A stretch of 64,000 nt of DNA, from positions 477,358,557 to 477,422,556 of the forward strand of contig CM046876.1 of NCBI GenBank assembly GCA_025667525.1, given 5' to 3'. The position numbers and the translations under genes were made by a program. Source of the DNA: Glebionis coronaria (Eukaryota; Streptophyta; Magnoliopsida; Asterales; Asteraceae). The notes under the pieces were generated by a model. The model made no database searches and was not told the DNA's origin. It worked only from the letters and a program-made list of their open reading frames with translations. Below are positions 51,892 through 64,000 of this stretch, in pieces; within the stretch, counting starts at the first letter, position 1; every line of letters starts with the position of its first letter.

Positions 51892-53394
51892 TGTAACACC
51901 CTCATTTTACCTTTACGCAGCGGAGCATTGATATGAGGTATTACTTCATAGAACACAAGTCTTAATAACGGAAACAACTGAAAAGAGTGATGAAATAAAC
52001 TCTCTTTATATTTCATTGAAAAATCAGAGTTTTACAATATAAGGTTCCTAAAATCTAGAATAATTTCAGTCTTGTGCCTCTTCATGCCATTCTTTTGCTG
52101 CTCCATGCTATCAGTCTCTATTTATCTGAGATATATGCTTAAAGTCAACACAAAGGTTGAGTGAATTCATAGGTTTTAAAAATCATTTTGAATACTAGAT
52201 CCTTTTTCCTGAGCTACGTTGTTATTTGCTCGTAAGTTTGAATAAAATGATAATTCAATTGCACTAAGCTCATGATACCGCGACTAGACATAGGAACCAA
52301 CAGTTTGCCATTATGAGGAAGTCTGCCAAACTATACTGATTAGCAAAATAAAGTATGCATGTTTAACCACTGAGGTGCTAGCAAGTGCGACTTGCCCAAA
52401 CAGGAGATGTCAGTCTCCAATAGTACTATTTACGATATTAACTCTCATTCCGAGAAATGATTTGTAAAACCCGCATGCTTTTACCATGAATAGTGCCTTT
52501 AAGATCGTACGTACAAGATTAGAACTTTCCTTTTATAGCGCGTTAAGTTTCACGTATAAGAATTTTAAGTATTACGTACGTGTTAGAACACGATAAGTAT
52601 TTATTACGTATGAACACACGATAACTATTCAAATAATAATTATAATCACGAACATGCAATCATGAAATCATGAGCGTAAATTAGTCACGAGCTAATATTA
52701 ATTACGTATATATATTTATTACGAACACGAAAAAATATATTAAGTCACGATCAATAAATAATTAAAACACGTAAACACGAGCATTTAACACAATTATTAT
52801 TATTACGTACATTTAATTAACACGAAAAGTAATTACGTATGTAATGTTTACGTTTTGTACGTATAAAAAAAACCATGGGAAAAATTCATGACAGTTTAAA
52901 ACACTACTACGCGTATCGTTTAATTATACGCAGTTTAAATAAAAAGGCATAGGCGTTTGATTTGGGCCGTTTAGACAAGGAAGACAAGTATAGAACATGG
53001 GCTCTAGGCCCGAGGTAGTCCTAGGCCGACTAAAACAAGTACAGACGGGAGGAGTATATGTTTTTAATTACACAAAAAGGAAACCCTAAAAACAAATAAA
53101 CACAACCACATAGTTGTTTCTCTCCATGTTGTCTTCCTTGCTGCCATCAACCAACACCATGGGAACAAGATCAAAACGTGGGTTTTGATCCTAGTAGAAC
53201 AAGGATCGCGTTTGTTTTTGGAACCCTAAACCCTAACACGAAAAACAAGTGTAAGTATCTTTAATCTCGTTTTATTTTATTTTTCTTGGATTAACTAATC
53301 AAAAATTCAAGGTATATTGATCTAAAACATGTTAATAAAAAGGGGGGGGGGGGTTTCGTTTGTATGTTGCTGTGTTCGAGGGACACGCAAACCG
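51892..53394 (-). repeat. Gyp-1 5' LTR, R/U5-side part (interrupted by Cop-C)
   Basis: Minus-strand LTR end GGTGTTACA at 51892, next to the PBS. It contains GCAGCGGAGC and the CTGAGATATATGCTTAAA..GTCAACA block shared with the LTRs at 17556 and 4820. It runs to the Cop-C insertion at 53395. A 12-G run (53342-53353) lies near the junction. Confidence 0.65.
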
Positions 53395-53777
53395 TGTTGT
53401 CCCATGTATTTGTGATGATTAAGCAATGAAGAAAGAAAGAAAATAGATGAAGAAGAGATGAATTCCTAGAGAGAGAAAGTAGTGAGAGAAAGTAGAGAGG
53501 AGATGATTAACTTGGTGAGATTAGATTAAGAAAAGAAGTTGTTACAAATGACCATCCTCCCTCCTAACATGCTAGGAGGGTAGTATATATAGTCCACCCA
53601 CATGCGGGCTTTAATGGACTATATATTGGGCCGGGCTTGTCTTTTGGACTTTAATTAGCTTAAATCCAAGCCCGTGAACCACGACTAAATAACTACTTAT
53701 TACAAAGTTCTAATAAATATTACAATAGAAACCTATGACCGAACATTCTTGTTTGACTCAATATTTTGAGGCTAACA
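53395..53777 (-). repeat. 3' LTR of Cop-C (383 bp)
   Basis: Minus strand TGTTAGCCTCAAA...CATGGGACAACA. Promoter box TATATATACTACC (near 53580-53590), then CT-rich R/U5. AACCG (53390-53394) would be the expected target-site duplication, but its partner is outside the window. Confidence 0.85.
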
Positions 53778-53790
53778 ATCTCCCCCAATG
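53778..53790 (-). other. Polypurine tract of Cop-C
   Basis: CATTGGGGGAGAT on the minus strand, directly before the LTR. Confidence 0.85.
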
Positions 53791-56311
53791 TGAGGTCATT
53801 CCTCTTTGATATTTGGATTCCAATGGAGATTTATGAATTTCGTCATAAATGAGTCTTGAACGTGTAACAGTAGTTTTGTTCCTTCATGCTGTGATCTTTG
53901 AGCCTTTGTTGTTGTCTTTCGACTTTGTCTTTAAGTCTTGAGATCTTCAAATCATTATTGACTTGTCTTTGCCATCTTGTGATCTTGTGTCTTTATCCAC
54001 ATGCTCACACTATCAGTTGTTGGATAAGTCTTTGGGCATGAATATGTGGTTGTGAATCTTTGACTTTGCTGAGTACACCGTGACGCCACCTTCTCGAGAC
54101 AAAACATAGACACGGACTGAATGGCTTTGACATTCGTCTTAAATCGGTAGCGTTTTACCTCCGGTCGGTGAAGACCGTTATACGATATTAAATATCGTAC
54201 ATGTGATCAGGTAGATTCAATTAAGAATCTCCTTGACAGGGTTTCGCGGCAGTACTAGCCGTTCTCTTTACTCGACCGTCTCAAAGCAAGACTACGAACA
54301 TAGAGAGTGAATCAATTGGATAAATATCCGCTTGATTAAATTCGTCAATTCAAATTCCTGGAACAAGTTTGATTCATTAAGAATCTTACCATTGTTGCTT
54401 TCCAGTTGACACAAGTTTGATTCATAAGAATCTCACAAGTCACCTACCGTAGCGCTGTTTGATGTTGACGCTAGAAGGATTTCCATTCGTCACTGTGAAT
54501 ATTAATGAATATCACTCTGAATGTTCTGGCAAGACCATAAAGATATTGCGTAGAAACCTGAAACGAGTTTGAATCAATTCAGAATCAAACCACTGTTGCT
54601 TTTCAGTTTTACATATGTTCAATTCATAACGAATCTCGCATATGACCTACCGCAGTGCTGTTTGATGTTAACACTGGAAGGATTTCCACTCGTCATTGTA
54701 AATACTAAGTAGTATCACTCTGAGTGTTCTAGCAATATCGCAAGGATATAGCGTAGGACTCTCTTGATCTTCATCCGTGTGTCCTAACGAGATTTGATTG
54801 ATCTCTTGGCTCTAGACTCGATTTGTGCACTTTTAGTGGTTGGAGGCTGGAGCAGATGCCACCTATTCAATATCAACTATCTCGGAGTGAGAAAGTCAAT
54901 AGAAGTCGTGTTGATCTCTGTGACAATAAAACAAACTTCTTTTGAGAGAAGCCTGAGTAGCTAGGAAAGGGTTGTGCTTCACATCACTGGGTCCATGATG
55001 AGTTTGTCTTCATGATGGGTTGACCCGGTTTCTGCCTAAGTTGTATGGAGGGCTTCTTTCTTTAGACCCTTTATCCTTACATTTCTTTTTCATTCTTCAA
55101 CCCCTTCAATGCTTACCAAGACATCATTACTAGCACCTTGTTGTGATTGTTCCAGTGCTAGCATCAGTACTTAGTCGGCATTCAGCTTCATTCACATTCT
55201 ACTCCATCTTTCCTAAGGACTTCTAATAATCTATTGGATTGTCCCTGGGAAGATCCCTCCGGTTCTGGTTGGATCATAGGACTTAAACCTAACCACCCTT
55301 TTGACACCAATAACGTTGATGTTGTGGGTATTTGATCGTAACCATGAAAACCACTTTAAATTTTAACAAAGTGTTTGAAAAACATTTAACACCTTGCTAG
55401 TTTTGTCGTTTCAGAAAAGCTCCCCCTTCACATGTGCATCGATAATCGAAAGTGTTTCGCACATGTGGGTAAGAGTTAAAGTGCTTGAGTCTTATAGATC
55501 ACATTTTAATCACATTTTCTCCCCCTATCTCTAATATATAAAATCTTTTGATATTATAGATACCAAATTTGATTAAAATATATTTTGAAAAGTAGTCTTG
55601 AAAATCTTCGAGAGAAAGATGTGTTAATCTTTTGCATGAAGTTGAATTGCTCCCCCTCAAAAATTGATCCAATGGAATTGTCATTACGAGGATTTGATCC
55701 ACATTAAACTTTTGAGGATAGGAGTTGTTGAACACACAATTTTTGAAAGATTTTGAATATCATTGAGAAATTCTTGAAAAAATTGTGTTTAACGCTTTTT
55801 GAAAAATCAATTCTTTTTGACGAAAAGGTTTTTCTAAAGCATAAACTTGAGTTCATAGACTTTGAATGTCTTGACGAATCCACTCAAGTGTAAGAAGATT
55901 TAACTTCTTTTGCTAAGGGTAAGAGTACAAAAGCGTACACTCCCCCGTGAATTTATATCCGGGTTGCAATCTGAAAGTGATTACAAGCCATTGTGTTGAG
56001 CTCAAAACGTTGAATGTTTTGTGACAAGCTCAACCCAAGATAGATTGCTCTACCCGTTGTTGGAAGTATTGTCCAAAATAGACAATTTCCGTTTGAAAAG
56101 ATAGACATGACATGTTTTGAAAAATATTTACAACTTTCATTCGAACTTTATGTACACACCCGTGTCGTTATTGAGCGAAATTTCTAGGTACGTCCATATT
56201 ATCGATACTGAAAGACATGTCGAGAAGAATATTTTTTGGATTATCAAAGATTTTTTAATTTTGTATTTTTCTTTTTGATTAATATTTACAGGTAGATGTT
56301 TGATAGATGAA
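53791..56311 (-). mobile_element. Cop-C 3' untranslated region
   Basis: Non-coding. It matches the Cop-A 3' UTR in order: purine tracts (minus strand) near 55940-55946, 55651-55658, 55518-55526 and 55420-55427; a block at 55080-55290; a pair of direct repeats of about 200 bp (54561-54775, then 54360-54560); and the stem-loop block (54125-54335). Frames such as 55499-55735 are chance. Confidence 0.75.
54125..54335 (-). other. Conserved stem-loop block in Cop-C 3' UTR
   Basis: Inverted repeats at 54318-54329 (GGATAAATATCC), 54247-54261 (CGGC/GCCG), 54181-54199 (TACGATAT/ATATCGTA) and 54166-54177 (CGGT/ACCG with a four-base loop). They stand in the same order as in Cop-A 16094-16253. Confidence 0.65.
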
Positions 56312-59300
56312 TCAAGCAGGCTTCTTTGCCAGAACCTCCAGTTCTGCTGGAGTCAAACATCTCATACCAATTTGCCTAACTAGATACGCAAACCTCTCTT
56401 TCGAAAGAGCTTTTGTAAACAAGTCAGCTAATTGGTAATTAGTTCCAACAAAGTATAATTCAATAATACCTCTTTCAACTTGTTCCTTAATGAAGTGATA
56501 TCTGACATCAATGTGCTTCGTGCGGGAATGCTGTACCGGATTGCAGGAGATGGCTATGGCTGACTTTGAGTCACAGTACATAGGTACTTTATCAAAATGA
56601 AAGCCATAATCCGTGAGTTGTGTTCTCATCCAAAGAACTTGAGCACAACACGCAGATAGAGACACATACTCCGCTTCGGCTGATGACAGTAACGTGCAAT
56701 CCTGCTTCTTGGAAGACCATCCCACAAGCTTGTCTTGACTTAGAAATTGTGCACCACCAGAAGTACTTTTACGTGTATCAAGACACCCTGCATGATCAGA
56801 ATCTGAATAGGCCGTTAGAAAGAAACCGGTTTCCCTCGGATACCAGAGTCCCATGTGAATGGTATTCTTAAGGTACAGAAAGATCCGTTTAACCTCCTTG
56901 AGGTGCTTTTCAGTGGGTCGTGCTTGATATCGTGCACAATAACATGTAGCATGATGTATATCAGGTCTGCTTGCTGTCAAGTACATGAGGGACCCGATCA
57001 TGGAACGATATCTCGTTTGATCAATGGGTAATCCCTCCAAATCAGCATCTAGGGATGTGGTTGATAATGGTGTCCCAACGGGGTCACATGATGTCATACC
57101 ATGCTTTTTGATTATCTCTTGACAATACTTAGCTTGGTTAATGAAGATACCACTTGGGGATTGGTGAACTTGAATTCCTAGAAAGAATTTTAGTTCGCCC
57201 ATCATAGACATTTCAAATCTGTTGTGCATTACTTTTTCAAACCATTTTGAAAGTTTTGGTTTTGTAGACCCGAAAATAATGTCATCAACATAAATTTGCA
57301 CAAGCAGAATGTCATCCCCATATTTATAAGTGAACAAAGTTAAATCAATGGAACCTTTTGAGAAACCTTTGGAGACCAGAAATTTCGAGAGCTCGTCGTA
57401 CCACGCCCTTGGAGCTTGCTTGAGTCCATATAGTGCTTTGTGGAGACGATACACCTTGTCAGGATAATGAGGATTGACGAATCCTTCCGGCTGCGTCACA
57501 ATTACTTCTTCCTTCAAAGGACCGTTAAGAAACGCCGTCTTCACGTCCATTTGATAAACGATGAATCCCTTATGTGTAGCATAAGCAAGGAAAATCCTGA
57601 CCGCTTCCATTCGAGCTACTGGTGCAAATGATTCTTCGAAATCAATACCCTCTTTCTGTCCATACCCTTTAGCCACTAGCCTAGATTTATTCTTGATGAT
57701 CGTGTTCTCTTCATCCATCTTGTTTTTCTAGATCCATCGAAGATTTAATGGTGTTACATCGTATGGTCTGTCAACAAGTTCCCAGACTTTAAGTCTTTCA
57801 AATTGTTGAAGTTCATCCGTCATCGATTCAATCCAAGCATGATCAGCTAATGATTCTTTGATGTTTTTCGGTTCAGCTGAACTCACGGCGAGTGCGAACA
57901 TATAAACATCGGCATCGGTGTTAAGCTGTCGTCTTGTGCGAACGGGCTGTGAAGGGTTTCCAATTACATGAACCAAAGGATGATCTCTAGTCCAATGATA
58001 TGTTGAAGGATGTCGTTGATAGAACGTATGCATATTTGACGGATCAACATGGCGAGTAGAAGACTCTCCAGTTTCGTGTACCGGTGTACCGAATGGGTTG
58101 ATGAATTCGTATTCGTCAGATAATGCATTGTCTGCTTGATTTGTGTTCTCTGGAGCAATGACAGTAGTTGTGGATGTAGTAGGATCGATTGCTGAAGTGA
58201 TATTCTGAGGAGGTAAATCTGCAGCAACCCGTGTTGAAGTAGATGAAGTTGTATCCGGTTGTTGACGATGATCGGTATCATCATTCTTATCATGAGTGAC
58301 AGCGGAAGACTTCGATACAACTTGTTTCTCCCCCGTGAAATATTCATCATACATTGGTCCATATAACATTTCCAACTCTTCAATTATCGTGTCGACTGTC
58401 ATATCAGCTCTAGGAACATTTTCTGGAACCAGCGTTGAACTTGACGGTTCATTGCTGTGGTCTTGAGTTCCGAGTTCCGTGCGGTTGTGAACGGAAGTCG
58501 TTTGTCGTTGTGGTTTGGGACTTAAACTGTTTTGTTCAAGTGCCATTTCTTGAGATTCATCAAATCGGATGTGAATTGTCTCGACAATCAATTTTGTTCT
58601 TTTGTTGTATACTCTATATCCCTTTGACTGAGTTGCATATCCCACAAGAATACATGCATCACCTTTCTCTTTCATCTTATCCAAATTTTCACCATCTCGA
58701 ATAATGTAGCAAGTACATCCAAAAACATGAAGGTGTTTGAGTGAAGGTTTTCGATCATGAATTATGTGATATGGTGTCTTTTCGTGTCTTGGGATAATTA
58801 AGGATCGGTTTTGTGTGTAGCATGCGGTTGACACGGCTTCGGCCCAAAAGTATAGTGGAAGTTTTGAAGCGGATAATAATGTTCGAGCAGCTTCAACCAG
58901 AGTACGGTTTCGTCTTTCAACAACGCCGTTTTGTTCGGGTGTTCGAGCAATAGATGTTTCATGTTCAATCCCTTCGGCTTCAAAATACTTTCTCAGATTA
59001 GAATTCAAAAATTTTGTACCTCTGTCAGTACGAACCACTTTAACTTGAGCTTGAAGACCACGTTGTATCAATTTAAGGAAGCTGATGAGAACGTCGGGTG
59101 TTTCATCCTTGGACCTCAAGAAATGAGTCCATGTGTACCTTGAGTAATCATCGACTATTACTAGAATATATTTCTTGCCATTGATACTCTGAACACGCAT
59201 GGGACCACACAGATCCATGTGAAGAAGATCTAACCGTCCTTTAGAGCTTGGTGTGGTCTTTGTTTTAAAGCTACTTCGTTTAGCTTTACAAAGTTCACAA

Positions 59301-59852
59301 GAAGAAAAAAGATGATCTTTGATGAATTTCAAGCATGGAAGGCCTCTCACAATATCTTTCTTGGAAGCAAGTTAATGGTATCAAAGTTGAGATGAGAAAG
59401 ACGTTGATGCCATAACCATGCCTGAGTCGTTGAAGCTTTGGCCATGAAGCAAATTGGAGTTGATGAAGTTGTGTCTTGAAGTGAAATTGTGTAAAGATCA
59501 GTACCCCGTGTACCGGTAAGTAAGTCATTCCCATCATAATCACGAACAAAACATGTCTTCTTTCTGAAAGAAACTTCCAAATCCGCATCACAGAATTGAC
59601 CAACCGAGAAAAGATTGTGATTGAGCCCTTCGACGTAGTATACCCTTTAATCGTGATATTCCCCTGAACCAAATCACCATATCCTAGGATCGGTGCAAAT
59701 TGATCATTTCCGAATCGGACCGTACCCAAGAACTTCTCCACGAAGTTAATTAGAAGCTTGAGATTCCCCGTCATGTGCTTCGTGCATCCGGAGTCCATTA
59801 TGAAGAGAATTATTTGTATCACCTGCAGAAGAGTTAGAACACGATGGAGCAA
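56312..59852 (-). pseudogene. pol: Cop-C pol (PR-IN-RT-RNase H)
   Basis: Protease MDSGCTKHMTG (about 59799-59767). The frame changes near 59630 and again near 59350. Integrase: HQRLSH..CELC zinc motif, DDE core at LHMDLCGP and RTDRGTKF (the usual N-G-T-E reads R-G-T-K here), then QNGVVERRNRT. RT from about 57830 to 57000 with an intact YVDD site (57281-57292) and [10 protein letters not shown]. RNase H with YSDSDHAG and [16 protein letters not shown], ending [12 protein letters not shown] at 56312. One stop (TAG) at 57728-57730 lies in RWI*KNK, where Trp or Lys is expected. RT/RH has no further lesion and could in principle fold; the whole polyprotein cannot be made. Confidence 0.92.
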
Positions 59853-61933
59853 TTGCTAAATTGGATACCACAGTAGTTGTGATAGTAGAATCATTAGTGT
59901 CCTTATCAACATTTAAAGGCAAACTAACACTCGTTTTCACATTTTCTTTCCTAACTTTAGGCATCCATTTATATCCGGGAGGACATTGATTAGCAAACCA
60001 CCATTTCCAAGACTTACTGGCAGACTCATATAATTCCTTAATTTTGCTTCTAGGATTCTTAGTGGTGGAGTCTGATGCATTACTTTTCTTAGTGGGGGTT
60101 GCACCAGAATGGTTCACTTTGCGTTTGGGTTTACTAGCTCTAATAGGCATTGCAACTTGCTTCTTAGTTCTAGTATCTACGCCTTTGACTTTATTTATAG
60201 CACACATAGAATGATTATCATTAGCACACTTTCCACATTTGACACAAACAAATTTCACATTCATAGCATTCAAATCATTCACAGCATTCAAATCGTCATT
60301 ACACGCGATTACAGACTTTTTATTCTTAAAAACGTTCAAATTCCTAGGGTGTTCTTCTACTTCCTGCATCTCCCCTTGATTCTTGTGTTTCCAGACCTTA
60401 TCATTCACTTGAGTGCGCTTAAGCTGAGGCCGGCTGACACTAGTAGTGGAGACTATTCCTGTAGTAGAAGACACACGAGTATTAGTGTTTCTAGAAGTTT
60501 GAGGCGAGTGAGTATCTTTGTTTGTGGGCTTCGTGGGCATTCTATACATCCCTGGTTTAATCACATTATTGTGCTTAACGCTTGGTGCTACAGGATTCCT
60601 TATGGGTTGAGCTTGTGGTAACCTTTCCTTTCCATCCATCTTGGGGGCAAACACAGGTTTTGCAAACGAGGAATTAGATAAAGCAGATGGTTTTCCCAAG
60701 ATAGAGGATCTATTCTCTTTAGAGGCATTGGGTTGTCTAACAACATTTTTCTTAATGCTAGGTTCCACAATTTTCCCACCCATTTTAGCAATGAGTTTCT
60801 GCAACTCAGCTATCGCTCTGTCCCTGTCTTGTAATTGAGCTTTCAACCCTTTAATTTCCAAATTCTGTTCATTCATTTCTCGAAATGTTTGGGAAAGTTT
60901 TTCTTGCAATTTATTATCATGTGGAAAACGACCAACATCTTTTTGCAAAGCAAGTTCAAGTGAATGACAATGTTTTTGAAGGAAATCAGTTTTGTGTTGA
61001 AGTAACTCAAAAGCCTTTTTGTCAACATTTTCTTTACGTTTCGAAAGCTCAATTTCAAGACGTTCACATTCTTGATCTTATCAAGATATTGGCATGCAAC
61101 TTCAGAATATTCATCAATATCAGCACAAGATGTAAAATAAGCACACATAACATCTTTAGAAACGCATTCTTGCAAGAGTAAATCATATTCATCTGAGAAA
61201 TCAGACTTCTCCATTTGAAGATCATCAATGTGTTTCTCAATAGATTCAACATATTTTAAATCATCAAACATTTTAGTCCGAATGAACTCCTCAAGTTGAA
61301 GAACAGTTTCTTTAATCAACGCCGTGTTTGGAATTAAGAGTTCTTTCACAAGCAAGGTAATATCTTGAGGAATCGGACGTGTCCACTCAGCATTTTCACG
61401 TTTTGCCCAGTCTCTTTCAACAATAGATTTAACATTATCTATGTGGTGTTTAAGGATACCTAATGTTTTCCTACTCTTGCTTTTAGATTCATCTAGAGGG
61501 AGGTAGTTTATGTATTTGTAAACATTAGATTTCTTAGGGGAAAATGCTTTCTTCCATTGAATTCTCTTTTGTTTGAATTCTAGGAACACTTCCTCACGAG
61601 TTTTCTGAGTTTGTTTGTTGAACAGGCCATAAAGACTATTCTCATAAGCATAATTATATGGTTTCACAAACTCCTTATTAACAAGTGGTTGACTATCATC
61701 GTCCCAAAGGGCAGTCTCTTCACTATCGGCACTAACAGGCATGCAATCAAGATCTGTCCTTTCAGTCTCATCAAGATAAAGACACGGGTTCACAGCTTGA
61801 GCTTTGGCAAGGTACTCAGGACTTGCAAAGCTAGCTTGACCCTTAAACATCGATGGAGGTGATAGCATTCTTACGGATTGAATAGAATCATGCGTTTTAT
61901 AAACAACGTTCTTTAAAAAGTCGACTTGGGCTT
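59753..61933 (-). pseudogene. Cop-C Gag C-terminal extension
   Basis: Lies between the Gag nucleocapsid and the protease. Frame changes near 61945 and 61080. It contains long Lys/Glu/Leu coiled-coil segments (61500-60780), a basic Ser/Thr-rich part (60780-60330), a second Cys/His motif C-x2-C-x2-C-x4-H-x2-C (60202-60246) and an aromatic block (SWKWWFANQCPPGYKW, about 60021-59974). The gag frame runs on past the protease motif to 59746 in a different frame, as in Cop-A. Confidence 0.7.
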
Positions 61934-64000
61934 CTAGTTCGTAACTTTTTCGGTTTCTTTATCATATCTACTTTTGAAGTCTTGTTTTAACGCATCTACC
62001 TCTTGTTTCTTATCCTCTAGAATTTTAGCAGAATCAGTGGTGGTCATAGAGAGCTTTTGTTCAAGTTCATTAACTTTGGTATTGGCAAGGTACGTTTTTT
62101 GACGTTCATCCATTAAGAAAACATTATATTGACGCTTCTCTTTAGCTAATAACTCAAGAGTTGTATTATATTTGTTTTCAAAATCGTCCTTTTGACTTTT
62201 TAACGCACTTCCCTTGTACCCCTCAAGCTCTTTGGTTTTCTGAAGGAGCTCATCTCTATAGCTTTCAGTCATCTCAGTAGATTTGATAAGAGCAGCTTTA
62301 CATTCTTCAAAACTTTGAGTGAGCGTAGAGTTTGCCTTCTTTAATTGCTTTTGACTCTTTTTATTTTCAGTGACATCTTTTTGTAAAGTAGCAATTAAAT
62401 TAGCAAGCGCAATACGTTCCTCTTCATCATATTCATTTGCATGTTGATCATCCTCAGACTCATTATTGCACATGTCTGATGAATCGGGTGTGGTATTGCT
62501 ATCAACCGTTTCCATCATACACGTGTCATTGATGGCATTGGGTAGATCACTATGCTCAGGAATATCACCAAACACATTATATTCAACAGTAGTGTGTACC
62601 TTATCGATTGGCTCAGTGTCAAAGATAGGACCATTGTAATCTTCAGTGACTTTGAGAACTTCTTCAACCTTTGCCATGTACGAGTAATGTGCATCAAGCT
62701 CTTGATCAGAATCTTCATCATCAGTATCATCAAGCATGGCTCCTTCCTCAGCTGACAATTTAACCCCTGCTTCCATCTTTTTGCATAGCAACATCTTTTC
62801 CTTGTGATAGCTGGAGTCTCTAACCCTTTTCGGATTCCTGCATTCCTTTGCCATATGCCCAAAACCTTGGCAATTAAAACATTGAATCCCGCTTTGCTGA
62901 ACCACTTGACTTCCAACCGTTTCCCTATTCCCAGTAGCAGCAGCAATCCTCTGAGTATCATACTTTGCAGTTTGTCGATCATATCTTGCAGAACCCTCAA
63001 CATGCGTTGGATTATGTCGATCATACCTAGAAGGACTTTCACCATGTCGACGTGTGTCATACCTTGGAGGACTCTCAACATATCGGTTCTTTGTGTTAGA
63101 TGATGTACGAAGATTGTTGTTGGTGGGTTTGTAGATTTTCTTGTAAGTCTTCATTATGTAAGCAATTTGTTGTTTCATCTCTCAGTTCTTTTGAGCTTGG
63201 TCTTCATCACTATCTTCTTCAGATGATGACTCAGATGGTGGTGATGGTGCTCTTGGCGCTTTACCTCGAGATTTTGTGGAAGATGAAGACTTAGATGATG
63301 TGGAATATCGTGGTGAAGATGATGTATTGGAGTATGGCTTAGGAACACGATAGTGAGGATCTTGAACATGTTGAGTGGTAGTCACTAAAGCAAGTGGATT
63401 AGCCGTCTTGACAACACGTTCAGCTCGAATCTCATTTGCTTCATTCTGAAATTGCTTCAAGATGTCAAAGAGTCGATGATATGAGACCTCGTCTAACTTT
63501 TCTTGTTGTTTCACCAAAGTGACGAATCGTGTCCACTCGGGTTGAAGTTGTTGAAGAAATTGAACATTGACTTGCATGGTGGAAACTTGCAGATTATTTC
63601 TTGTCATGTCATTCATCATCTTATAAAACCTGGATTAGTAAGAGTCAATTGATTCTCCATCCCTTGAAGTAAACTTGCCAAAATTCCAAAACAAGTTTGT
63701 TTTGACATCTTGTTTGTTGAGTGATTCTCCTTGTTGCAAGCGTTCAATAGCAGTCCACATTTCATGTGCTGTCGGGCATGCATCAACCGTGGAGTAAATA
63801 TCATCTCCAATCCCACTTAAAACCATATAGATGGCTTCCTTCTCCGCATCATACCAAGCACAATTTTCAGGTGTGAGATCAACTCTTGTTTCATCACGTT
63901 CACTTGCAGGTATTGGATCAGTAGTATCTGTGGCTGCTCTTGGAGGAACTGAGATCTTCTTAAATATATATGGTCCATGAGTAATACATTTCCTCAAGGC
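61934..64000 (-). pseudogene. gag: Cop-C gag (5' end beyond window)
   Basis: One frame with stops at 63635 (TAA) and 63182 (TGA). Capsid-like UBN2 region: YDAEKEAIYMVLSGIGDDIYSTVDACPTAHEMW and VKQQEKLDEVSYHRLFDILKQ. Then a Ser-rich acidic linker, a stretch with four (R/K)YD repeats (about 63085-62950), and an intact zinc knuckle CFNCQGFGHMAKEC (62840-62881). After it come acidic and coiled-coil segments. The start codon lies outside the window. Confidence 0.88.

Larger units (their letters stand above)
53395..64000 (-). mobile_element. Cop-C: Ty1/copia element, minus strand, 5' end outside window
   Basis: From right to left: gag, long Gag extension, PR-IN-RT-RH, a 2.5-kb 3' UTR, polypurine tract and a 383-bp 3' LTR. 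The Pol sequence and the 3' UTR resemble Cop-A, so the two are related subfamilies. There are three in-frame stops and about five frame changes. The 5' LTR and PBS lie beyond 64000. Confidence 0.9.

Noticed and set aside
53342..53353. 12-G run as a G-quadruplex element
   Set aside because: A single homopolymer run; may be a length error and has no further support.
60109..60621. 170-residue frame on the plus strand
   Set aside because: Antisense shadow of the Cop-C Gag extension.

Overview
The window looks like gene-poor, repeat-rich DNA from a flowering plant. It is AT-rich and carries no rRNA or tRNA genes and no complete host gene. It is built almost entirely of LTR retrotransposons inserted beside and inside one another. 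The Ty1/copia polyproteins resemble families I remember as abundant in Asteraceae genomes (Tanacetum, Artemisia, lettuce). That placement rests on memory and was not searched.

Layout. (1) 1-2.4 kb: the 3' end of an LTR, a primer binding site (PBS) and a non-coding leader of a plus-strand copia-like element (Cop-D). (2) 2.4-3.7 kb: a minus-strand copia LTR edge with its 3' UTR (Cop-E). (3) 4.25-4.73 kb: what looks like a host housekeeping promoter, 5' leader and short first coding exon, followed at 4.82 kb by a gypsy-type LTR fragment. (4) 5.20-17.04 kb: Cop-A, a decayed plus-strand copia element that has lost nearly all of its 5' LTR. (5) 17.04-23.47 kb: minus-strand Ty3/gypsy LTR material (Gyp-2, and the U3 side of Gyp-1). 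(6) 23.474-47.637 kb: Cop-B, a copia element with matching 517-bp LTRs and a GTTGT target-site duplication. It carries gag, pol and a third gene of about 1000 codons. Its gag is split by Gyp-3 (25.661-37.938 kb), a Tekay-like chromovirus with LTRs of about 3.4 kb and a GAATT duplication. (7) 47.64-53.39 kb: the rest of Gyp-1 on the minus strand. Cop-B sits in its 3' LTR and Cop-C in its 5' LTR. (8) 53.395 kb to the window end: Cop-C, a minus-strand copia element related to Cop-A and running off the right edge.

How the parts relate. Gyp-1 was hit by Cop-B, Cop-B was then hit by Gyp-3, and Cop-C landed independently in the other Gyp-1 LTR. No element is coding-intact: Cop-A, Cop-B and Cop-C carry nonsense codons and frameshifts, and Gyp-3 and Gyp-1 are more decayed still.

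Most notable signals. (a) Cop-B is studded with a 10-nt motif, RRCGYTGAYA, repeated in clusters at 21-nt steps. It occurs in the LTRs, gag, pol, 3' UTR and third gene, and again at 1.54 kb in Cop-D. (b) Cop-B's third gene has what looks like its own promoter, with a motif cluster upstream placed much as in the LTR. (c) The 3' UTRs of Cop-A and Cop-C share a run of stem-loops whose stems are kept although their sequences differ. (d) The Cop-A Gag extension contains six exact 14-residue periods.
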